Positions 7,311 to 13,194 of a DNA stretch of 20,115 nt are shown here, piece after piece (the stretch's first letter is position 1; every line of letters starts with the position of its first letter). The notes below the pieces were generated by a model. It searched no databases, was not told the DNA's origin, and saw only the letters and a program-made list of their open reading frames with translations. Location of the stretch: positions 1 to 20,115 of the forward strand of contig JBNJED010000015.1 in the NCBI GenBank assembly GCA_051745535.1, written 5' to 3'. A program made the position numbers and the translations under genes. This DNA is from Thiohalospira sp051745535. Its GTDB lineage: Bacteria > Pseudomonadota > Gammaproteobacteria > Thiohalospirales > Thiohalospiraceae.

Positions 7311-8189
7311 ATGAACCACCAGGATACCCTGCAGCGCTTCCTCTTCGAGCACGCCGCCGTGCGCGGTCAGTACCTCCATCTGGACGGGACCTGGCAGGCC
7401 GTCCTGGCCCGCCATGACTACGCCGCCCCGGTGCGCCGGCTCCTGGGGGAGACCCTGGTGGCCGCCGGCCTGCTGGGGTCCACCCTCAAGGGCTACGGCC
7501 GGCTGGTGGTCCAGGTCAACGGCCACGGGCCGGTGAACCTCCTGGTGGCCGAGGCCACCGCCCAGCGGACCCTGCGCGGCATGGCGCAATCCAACGCCCC
7601 GGTCCCCGAGGGGGCGGACCTGGCGGCCGCCTTCGGGGATGGCCGCATGGCCATCACCCTGGAGCCGGAGGACGGCGGCGAGCGCTACCAGGGCATCGTC
7701 CCCCTGGAGGGGGCCGACCTCGCCGGCGCCTTCGAGGGCTACCTGGCCCGCTCCGAGCAGCTCCCCACGCGGCTGTGGCTGGCGGTGGACGGCCGCCGGG
7801 CCAGTGGCCTCATGCTCCAGCGCATCCCCGGCCAGAGCGATGTGGACACCGATGCCTGGGAGCGCGCCTGCCACCTGGCCGATACCGTCACCCAGGCCGA
7901 GCTCCTGGGCCTGGACGGGGATCGGCTGCGCCACCGGCTCTTCCACGAGGAGGACCTGCGGCTGTTCGAGGCCGAGCCGGTGCGCTTTGCCTGCTCCTGC
8001 AGCCGGGAGCGGGTGGCCGGCACTCTGCGCTCCCTGGGCGTGGACGAGGTCCGCTCCATCATCGCCGAGCAGGGCGCCGTGGACGTGAACTGCGAGTTCT
8101 GCAATCGCCACTTCCACTTCGACCCGGTGGACGCCGAGCAGCTCTTCGCCGCCGACGATCCCCTGGGCGGTTCACCCACCCGCCACTGA
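7311..8189 (+). CDS. hslO: Redox-regulated chaperone Hsp33
   Basis: Cytoplasmic holdase that binds unfolding proteins under oxidative stress once its zinc is lost and disulfides form. The 292-residue protein has the N-terminal substrate-binding domain, with family motifs such as LLGETLVAAGLL (residues 44-55) and IPGQSD (172-177), and the C-terminal redox switch: Cys228 and Cys230 as CxC, then Cys261 and Cys264 as CEFC. These match E. coli Cys232/234/265/268. The start ATG follows AGAGG at a very short distance. It lies 28 bases after gatB in the same direction and may be read from the gat promoter. Its last 18 bases overlap the end of the convergent JAMM gene. Confidence 0.96.
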   Translation: MNHQDTLQRFLFEHAAVRGQYLHLDGTWQAVLARHDYAAPVRRLLGETLVAAGLLGSTLKGYGRLVVQVNGHGPVNLLVAEATAQRTLRGMAQSNAPVPEGADLAAAFGDGRMAITLEPEDGGERYQGIVPLEGADLAGAFEGYLARSEQLPTRLWLAVDGRRASGLMLQRIPGQSDVDTDAWERACHLADTVTQAELLGLDGDRLRHRLFHEEDLRLFEAEPVRFACSCSRERVAGTLRSLGVDEVRSIIAEQGAVDVNCEFCNRHFHFDPVDAEQLFAADDPLGGSPTRH

Positions 8190-8597
8190 ACCCCCGGCCG
8201 GTGGCGGCAGCGCCACCTCCGTGAATCGCCCACCATCCCACCACCAGCCGCGAACCGGCCTTTCCGCCCCCGGGGCGAGGATGAGGTGGAGGGTCTCCCA
8301 GGCCGCCTCGGCGGCGTCGGTCTCCGAAGGCTCCGCCTCGCCGTCCGGGTGGGAGTGGTAGATAGCCCCCAGCCCCCATGCCCGCTCCCGCAGGGTGCGG
8401 AAGGCGGCGATCTGCTCCGCCGGATCCATGCGAAAGGCCCGCTCCGGCGACCGGTGGACGTTGGTCACCGGCCAGTGGTGCCAGCCGCCCTCGCCGTCGC
8501 GGACCAGCAGGCCGCAGATCTCCTGCCCCGGTTCCGCCCGCGCCCGCTCCAGGACCGCCTCCAGTAGCTGGGTGGGGGGGAGCTCAGGCGTTGCCAT
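8172..8597 (-). CDS. JAMM/MPN+ family zinc metalloprotease (Prok-JAB)
   Basis: A 141-residue stand-alone JAMM domain. The zinc and catalytic residues are present: Glu26 in QEICGLL, then HSHP with a Ser and Asp in SETD (pattern HxH...SxxD, about residues 80-93). Family members cut isopeptide or C-terminal peptide bonds next to Gly-Gly, for instance releasing sulfur from carrier proteins in cysteine synthesis or trimming ubiquitin-like proteins. The start overlaps the end of the E1-like gene by 14 bases, so the pair is translated together, which suggests work on the same small carrier protein. No such carrier is encoded here. Unusually, its own C-terminus is Pro/Gly-rich and ends in Gly-Gly. 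The stop lies inside hslO on the other strand. Substrate unknown. Confidence 0.88.
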   Translation of the reverse strand: MATPELPPTQLLEAVLERARAEPGQEICGLLVRDGEGGWHHWPVTNVHRSPERAFRMDPAEQIAAFRTLRERAWGLGAIYHSHPDGEAEPSETDAAEAAWETLHLILAPGAERPVRGWWWDGGRFTEVALPPPAGGSVAGG

Positions 8598-9336
8598 GGT
8601 CGCCGCAGACCGGGCAGGCCGGATCGGCGCGCAGGGTCAGCGTGCGGCAGTCCCCGGCCGCCAGGTCGAGCATGAGCAGCCGGCCGGTGAGCGGCGTCCC
8701 CAGCCCCAGTAGCAGCTTCAGCGCCTCCGCGGCCTGCCAGCTCCCCACGATCCCCACCGCCGGCCCCAGGACCCCGGCCTCGCTGCAGCGCTCCGCCTCC
8801 GCCCCCTCTTCGCGATAGAGGCAGCGGTAGCAGGGGCCGCCCGCGCGGTGGTCGAAGACCGCCACCTGGCCCTCCAGGCGGATGGCCGCCCCGGAGATCA
8901 GGGGCCGGCCGGCGGCGGCGCAGGCGCGGTTCACGGCGAAGCGGGTGGGGAAGTTGTCGGAGCAGTCCAGTACCAGGTCGACGCCGGCGACCTCGGCGGC
9001 CAGCCCGGCCTCGTCCAGCCGGTGGTCGACGGGGCGGGTGGCGACCTCGGGATTGAGTTCGGCAATGCGCCGGGCAGCGGACTCGGCCTTGGGCGCGCCC
9101 GCCTCGGCCGTGGTGTGGGCGATCTGGCGCTGGAGGTTGGAGAGCTCGACGACATCGTCGTCCACCAGGACCAGCTTGCCCACCCCGGCGCCGGCCAGGT
9201 AGAGGGCGGCGGGGGAGCCAAGGCCGCCCAGGCCGAGGATGAGGATGCGGCTGTCGGCCAGGCGCTGCTGGCCGGCGATGTCGACGCCGTCGAGGAGGAT
9301 CTGGCGGCCGTAGCGCAGGAGCTGTTCGTCGTTCAT
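8584..9336 (-). CDS. moeB: E1-like adenylyltransferase, MoeB/ThiF/HesA family
   Basis: Enzyme that adenylates the C-terminal Gly of a ubiquitin-like sulfur carrier (MoaD for molybdopterin, ThiS for thiamine). The 250-residue protein has the Rossmann ATP loop GLGGLGSPAA (about residues 35-44), the DDDVVELSNLQRQ segment with the arginine that helps adenylation, DCSDNFPTRF, and two zinc-binding CxxC pairs (CYRC near 168 and CPVC near 242). The Cys in ERCSEAGVLGP is at the place where ThiF makes a persulfide. MoeB and ThiF cannot be separated confidently by eye; position next to prmC-prfA-hemA is the moeB position of Pseudomonas, which decides the symbol. Followed by an overlapping JAMM gene, preceded by a 43-bp gap from the 133-aa gene. 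Confidence 0.88.
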   Translation of the reverse strand: MNDEQLLRYGRQILLDGVDIAGQQRLADSRILILGLGGLGSPAALYLAGAGVGKLVLVDDDVVELSNLQRQIAHTTAEAGAPKAESAARRIAELNPEVATRPVDHRLDEAGLAAEVAGVDLVLDCSDNFPTRFAVNRACAAAGRPLISGAAIRLEGQVAVFDHRAGGPCYRCLYREEGAEAERCSEAGVLGPAVGIVGSWQAAEALKLLLGLGTPLTGRLLMLDLAAGDCRTLTLRADPACPVCGDHGNA

Positions 9337-9379
9337 GGGGCAGGGCCGTCGGGGCTGGCGAAGGCCCCATGGTAGCGGC

Positions 9380-9781
9380 TCAGAGGTAGTTGCGCAGGTA
9401 TTCCGGGCGCTCGTCCCGGCGGCCGTGGCGATGGCGCTGGTAGGTGACGATGAAGGCGTGTTCGGTGCAGTTGTGCTGGCCCTTGTCGCAGCCGGCGAGG
9501 TTGGCGCGCTGGGTCTCCTCGGTGTAGTGGTAGAGGGCGCGCTTGAGCCGGTAGAGGAGGCTGTTGTCCAGGTGCAACCCCAGCTCCTGGCATACCTCCT
9601 CGAGGAGGGCCAGGGTGATCTGGCGGACGTCGTAGTGCACCACCAGCAGTTGCGGTCCGTGGTGGATCGCCTCGAGCACCCCGTCGATGGCCGTTACCGA
9701 CTCCAGCGCGGTACGTGCCTGATCGGGATCGGGGTGCGGGATCTGGAAGGCGATCTCCCGGACCTTGATGCTGTCTTCCAT
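9380..9781 (-). CDS. Unrecognised 133-aa protein, HMA-like N-terminal half and Cys/His C-terminal tail
   Basis: I do not recognise this gene by name. Coding is supported by a full ORF, GGGAG a few bases before the ATG, same-strand position in a compact gene set, and protein-like composition. Residues 5-75 resemble a ferredoxin-like betaalphabeta fold of the heavy-metal-associated type (a segment around IDGVLEAIHHG, then VVHYD, then a helix), but without the CxxC metal motif. Residues 75-95 form a basic/aromatic helix. The tail has Cys98, Cys105, His103 and His108, then a basic stretch YQRHRHGRRD and a RPEYLRNYL ending, which looks like a conserved functional motif. No signal peptide or membrane segment. 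Sits between prmC and moeB, a place where Pseudomonas has no such gene. Metal or nucleic-acid binding are both possible. Confidence 0.75.
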   Translation of the reverse strand: MEDSIKVREIAFQIPHPDPDQARTALESVTAIDGVLEAIHHGPQLLVVHYDVRQITLALLEEVCQELGLHLDNSLLYRLKRALYHYTEETQRANLAGCDKGQHNCTEHAFIVTYQRHRHGRRDERPEYLRNYL

Positions 9782-9818
9782 CAGGCTCCCTCATTCCAGC
9801 CCTGAGAATCGCTCTCCC

Positions 9819-9846
9819 AGCATAGCCGCTGGGCGCTGCGGTTCAA
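9819..9846 (-). promoter_or_regulatory. Possible promoter for the 133-aa gene, moeB and JAMM
   Basis: On the minus strand TTGAAC (9846-9841) and TATGCT (9824-9819) are 16 bases apart, each matching four of six consensus positions. The -35 covers the prmC stop codon. A six-pair inverted repeat (CCCAGC 9816-9821, GCTGGG 9828-9833) overlaps the -10. This would allow the last three genes to be expressed apart from hemA-prfA-prmC. Confidence 0.35.
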
Positions 9847-10670
9847 GGGCGCCGCCCCTCCGTGAACCGCTCCTGGCCGGCCAGGTCGCGGTGGGTCGCT
9901 ACCTGCGCCAGGCCGGCCTCCGTGAAGAGGGCCCGCACCGCCGCCCCCTGGTCCCGGCCATGCTCCACCAGCAGCCAGCCGCCGGGGGCGAGGTGCGCCG
10001 GGCCCTCCGCCGCCAGCCGGCGCAGGCAGTCCAGCCCGTCCGGGCCGGCGGCCAGGGCCGTCCGCGGCTCGAAGGCGACATCGCCCGCCGCCAGGTGGGG
10101 GTCGTCGGCGGCGACGTAGGGCGGGTTGCTGACGATGAGCTCCCAGGGGCCGGCCAGCCCTGCGAAGAGGTCCCCGGTGTGGAAGGCCACCCGGTCCAGG
10201 CCCCGTTCGGCGGCGTTGGCGGTGGCCACGGCCAGGGCGGCCTCGCTGGTGTCGGTGGCGGTCACGGTCCAGTTCGGCCGGGCGGCGGCCAGGGCCAGGG
10301 CGATGGCGCCGCTGCCGGTGCCGATATCCAGGACGTGCGCCCGCTCCCCACCCAGGGCCAGGGCGCGCTCTACCAGCTCCTCGGTCTCGGGGCGGGGGAT
10401 GAGGGTGGCCGGGGTCACGGCGAGGTCGATGGCGTGGAAGCCGGTTCGCCCCAGCAGGTAGGCCACCGGCTCCCCATTGGCGCGGCGGGCCAGCAGCGTC
10501 CGGAAGACGTCGGCGGTAGCCGGCTCCACGGTGGCCTCGGGCCAGGTGCGCAGCCAGGTCCGGTTGCGCCCGAGGGCCTCGGCCATAAGGAGTTCGGCGT
10601 CCAGCCGCGGGGAGTCGCTGGTGGCGGTGAGTCCGGCCACGGCCTCCGCCAGGAGACCGTCGACGGTCAT
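9843..10670 (-). CDS. prmC: Release factor glutamine methyltransferase PrmC (HemK)
   Basis: SAM-dependent enzyme that N5-methylates the glutamine of the GGQ motif in RF1 and RF2. The 275-residue protein has an N-terminal helical release-factor-binding domain, IPRPETEELVE (about 91-101), the SAM loop DIGTGSGAIAL (from Asp115), and the catalytic NPPY at 182-185, as in E. coli. The ATG at 10670 overlaps the prfA stop by four bases (ATGA), so enzyme and substrate are translationally coupled. The frame is open further upstream, inside prfA, but that extension has no homology. It ends 61 bases before the next gene. Confidence 0.96.
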   Translation of the reverse strand: MTVDGLLAEAVAGLTATSDSPRLDAELLMAEALGRNRTWLRTWPEATVEPATADVFRTLLARRANGEPVAYLLGRTGFHAIDLAVTPATLIPRPETEELVERALALGGERAHVLDIGTGSGAIALALAAARPNWTVTATDTSEAALAVATANAAERGLDRVAFHTGDLFAGLAGPWELIVSNPPYVAADDPHLAAGDVAFEPRTALAAGPDGLDCLRRLAAEGPAHLAPGGWLLVEHGRDQGAAVRALFTEAGLAQVATHRDLAGQERFTEGRRP

Positions 10671-11758
10671 GCCTCGGCGCCGGCCAGCTCCGCCAGCTGC
10701 TCGGCCTGGTGCTCGCTGGTCAGGGCGTCGATGAGCGGATCCAGGTCGCCGGCGAGGACCGCCTCGAGCTTGTGCAGGGTGAGGTTGATGCGGTGGTCGG
10801 TGACCCGGCCCTGGGGGAAGTTGTAGGTCCGGATCCGCTCGGAGCGATCGCCGGTGCCCACCAGGGCGCGCCGGGTCTCGGCGCGCTCCTGGGTCTGGGC
10901 ATCCTCCTGCTGCTGCTGGAGCTTGGCCTGGAGGAACGACATGGCCCGCGCCCGGTTCTTGTGCTGGGAACGCTCCTCCTGGCACTCCACCACGATCCCG
11001 GTGGGCAGGTGGGTGAGCCGGATGGCGGAGTCGGTCTTGTTGACGTGCTGGCCGCCGGCGCCGGAGGCGCGGAAGGTGTCCACCTTGAGGTCGTTGGTAT
11101 CGATGGTGACGTCGGCGAGCTCGTCGGCCTCCGGCATCACCGCCACGGTGCAGGTGGAGGTGTGGATGCGGCCCTGGGACTCCGTCTCCGGCACCCGCTG
11201 GACGCGGTGGGCGCCGGACTCGAACTTCAGCCGGGAGAAGGCGCCGCGGCCGTCGATGCGGGCCACCACGGCCCGGTAGCCGCCGTGCTCGCCCTCGGAC
11301 TCCGAGAGGACCTCGGTGCGCCAGCCGCGGTTCTCGGCGTAGCGGCTGTACATCCGCAGCAGATCGCCGGCGAACAGGGCCGCCTCATCCCCGCCGGCGC
11401 CGGCGCGGATCTCCAGGTAGAGGCTCTTCTCGTCGTTGGGGTCGGTGGGCAGGAGCAGCCGCTGTAGCTCCCACTCCAGCTCCTCCGCCCGGGCCCGGGC
11501 GGTCTCCAGCTCTGCCTGGCCCATCTCGGCCATCTCCGGGTCGTCCTCGGTGGCCATGGCGCGGGCGGCCTCGATGTCGTCGAGCACTCCCAGGTAGTCC
11601 TGGTAGGTGCTCACCACCGGCGAGAGCTGACCGTGCTCCTGGGAGAGGCGGCGAAACTGGTCGGGATCGGTGTGGGTCTCGGGATCGGCGAGGAGGCCGT
11701 CCACCTCCTCCAGCCGGTCCACCAGGCGGTCGAGGCGGTCGCGGATGCTGGCCTTCAC
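10667..11758 (-). CDS. prfA: Peptide chain release factor 1
   Basis: RF1 recognises UAA and UAG stop codons and triggers peptide release. The 363-residue protein has the N-terminal coiled-coil domain, the codon-reading PxT motif as PET at 190-192 (PAT in E. coli), and the GGQ motif at 235-237 within SGAGGQHVNKTDSAIR. The Gln237 is the target of PrmC, encoded next. The start is GTG at 11758-11756, overlapping the hemA TGA (GTGA), so no separate ribosome binding site is needed. The downstream prmC ATG overlaps its own stop. UGA ends hemA, prfA and prmC alike. Confidence 0.97.
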   Translation of the reverse strand: MKASIRDRLDRLVDRLEEVDGLLADPETHTDPDQFRRLSQEHGQLSPVVSTYQDYLGVLDDIEAARAMATEDDPEMAEMGQAELETARARAEELEWELQRLLLPTDPNDEKSLYLEIRAGAGGDEAALFAGDLLRMYSRYAENRGWRTEVLSESEGEHGGYRAVVARIDGRGAFSRLKFESGAHRVQRVPETESQGRIHTSTCTVAVMPEADELADVTIDTNDLKVDTFRASGAGGQHVNKTDSAIRLTHLPTGIVVECQEERSQHKNRARAMSFLQAKLQQQQEDAQTQERAETRRALVGTGDRSERIRTYNFPQGRVTDHRINLTLHKLEAVLAGDLDPLIDALTSEHQAEQLAELAGAEA

Positions 11759-13023
11759 TGTGCGTCGTCTTCCGGGATGTCGAAGAGGTGGCGGGCGGCG
11801 CGGACGATCTCTTCATCGCCCCGCTGGGCCGCCTGGTTCATGGCCACTGTGGGGGTATGGATGAACTTGTTGGTCAGGCGCCGGCCGAACTCGGCCAGGA
11901 CCGCCTCCGGGTCGCGGCCGGCGGCGATCTGGCGCCGGGCGCGGTCGAACTCGTCGGCCTGGAGTTCGTGGGTGTGCTCGCGGAAGGTGCGGATGGTGCC
12001 CACGGCATCCTGGGCGCGCAGCCAGGCCATGTAGTGGTCGGCGCGGGCGTCGATGATCTCCTCGGCCTGGAGGGCGGCCGCCTGGCGGGAGCGCAGCCCC
12101 TCCTCGATGATGGCCTGGAGGTCGTCCACCGCGTAGAGGTAGATGTCGTCGAGGTCGCCGGCGGCCGGCTCGATGTCCCGGGGAACGGCGATGTCCACCA
12201 TGAGCACCGGCCGGTGGCGGCGCTGCTTCACGATGCGCTTGGCCATGGACTTGGTGATCAGCGGCTCCTCGCTGGCGGTGGCGGAGACCACCAGATCGGC
12301 CTCGGCCAGGTGGGCCTCCACCTCGTCCAGACCGATGGCGAAGCCGTTCACCGGATGGGCCAGGTCCCGGGCCCGCTCCACGGTGCGGTTGGCGATGATG
12401 ACCCGGCCGATGCCGGCCTCGTGGAGGTGGCGGGCCACCAGGTCGTTGGTCTCGCCGGCGCCGAGGAGCAGCGCGGTGTGGTGGCCCAGGTCGTCGAAGA
12501 ACTGGCGCGCCAGGCTCACGGCGGCGTAGGCCACGGAGACCGCACTCGCCCCGATGGCGGTATCCGTGCGGACCTGCTTGGCGGCGGCGAAGGTCTGCTG
12601 GAAGAGGCGGTTGAGCTGCCCCCCCACGGAGCCGGCCGCGGTGGCGGCCTCGTAGGCGCCCTTGAGCTGGCCCAGGATCTGCGGCTCCCCGAGGACCAGC
12701 GAATCCAGCCCGCTGGCCACGCGCATGACCTGGCGGACGGCCTCGCGGTCCGGGTGGACGTAGACGTAGGGCGCCACCGCCGTGGGCTCCAGCTCGTGGT
12801 AGCGGGAGAACCAGTCCACCAGCTCCTCGGTGGCCGGCTGGTGGTCGCCGCCGCAGTAGATCTCGGTGCGGTTGCAGGTCGACAGGATGGCGGCCTCGTC
12901 CACGCCAACCGAGGTGCGCAGATCGGCCAGCGCCTCCGCCAGCCGTTCCGGCGGAAAGGCGACCTGCTCCCGAATGGCGACCGGGGCCGTCTTGTGATTG
13001 AGACCGAATGCGACCAGCGACAT
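11755..13023 (-). CDS. hemA: Glutamyl-tRNA reductase
   Basis: NADPH-dependent reduction of Glu-tRNA(Glu) to glutamate-1-semialdehyde, the first committed step of C5-pathway tetrapyrrole synthesis. The 422-residue protein has the N-terminal catalytic domain with GLNHKTAPV (7-15) and the nucleophile Cys50 in STCNRTEIY, the NADPH-binding domain with LLGAGETNDL, and the C-terminal dimerisation helix. ATG at 13023, preceded by GGGAGG about ten bases upstream. It heads the hemA-prfA-prmC operon and is divergent from the TPR lipoprotein gene, the same arrangement as in Pseudomonas. Confidence 0.97.
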   Translation of the reverse strand: MSLVAFGLNHKTAPVAIREQVAFPPERLAEALADLRTSVGVDEAAILSTCNRTEIYCGGDHQPATEELVDWFSRYHELEPTAVAPYVYVHPDREAVRQVMRVASGLDSLVLGEPQILGQLKGAYEAATAAGSVGGQLNRLFQQTFAAAKQVRTDTAIGASAVSVAYAAVSLARQFFDDLGHHTALLLGAGETNDLVARHLHEAGIGRVIIANRTVERARDLAHPVNGFAIGLDEVEAHLAEADLVVSATASEEPLITKSMAKRIVKQRRHRPVLMVDIAVPRDIEPAAGDLDDIYLYAVDDLQAIIEEGLRSRQAAALQAEEIIDARADHYMAWLRAQDAVGTIRTFREHTHELQADEFDRARRQIAAGRDPEAVLAEFGRRLTNKFIHTPTVAMNQAAQRGDEEIVRAARHLFDIPEDDAQ

Positions 13024-13049
13024 GGAACCCGAACCTCCCTTGTCCGGTC

Positions 13050-13078
13050 ATTCTGGGGCAAGGATCGCCCGAACTCAA
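13050..13078 (-). promoter_or_regulatory. Probable sigma70 promoter of hemA
   Basis: On the minus strand TTGAGT (13078-13073) and CAGAAT (13055-13050) are exactly 17 bases apart, four of six matches each. It would give a leader of about 20 bases that still contains the GGGAGG ribosome binding site. Confidence 0.45.
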
Positions 13079-13143
13079 CTTCCCGCGGTGCCCGGCGCTC
13101 GCCGTTACCGCGTGCCATGGAGGTGTCCCGCTCGCCGATGATT

Positions 13144-13153
13144 CACTATAGTG
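13144..13153. promoter_or_regulatory. Palindromic -10 element in the hemA/TPR spacer
   Basis: CACTATAGTG is a perfect 10-base palindrome that reads TATAGT on both strands (plus 13147-13152, minus 13150-13145). On the plus strand it is well placed for the TPR lipoprotein gene, with a leader of about 35 bases; on the minus strand it would start a leader of about 115 bases for hemA. No good -35 hexamer is seen at 16-18 bases on either side, so it may alternatively be an operator. Confidence 0.4.
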
Positions 13154-13194
13154 TTCGCATTCTGTTACTACCGCACAGGGACGCACCCCGCGCC

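Noticed and set aside
4029..7312. Long minus-strand open frames (589 and 511 codons) opposite gatA and gatB
   Set aside because: They are antisense mirrors of genes with complete catalytic motifs; composition is Gly/Val/His/Leu-rich low-information sequence typical of GC-rich antisense frames.
8172..9336. E1-like plus JAMM as part of a CBASS or ubiquitin-like antiphage operon
   Set aside because: No cyclase, E2-like, effector or ubiquitin-like gene is adjacent; surroundings are core housekeeping and moeB is normal at this place.
9816..9833. Inverted repeat after prmC as a terminator
   Set aside because: Only six pairs with a six-base loop and no T-run on the minus strand; it overlaps a promoter-like -10.
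10671..10985. N-terminal extension of PrmC into prfA
   Set aside because: The region is coding for RF1 in another frame, and PrmC homology begins at 10670.
11788..13194. Very long plus-strand open frame running antisense through hemA into the TPR gene
   Set aside because: Antisense shadow of hemA caused by high GC; the residues before 13195 have no protein-like pattern and the lipoprotein signal at 13195 marks the true start.
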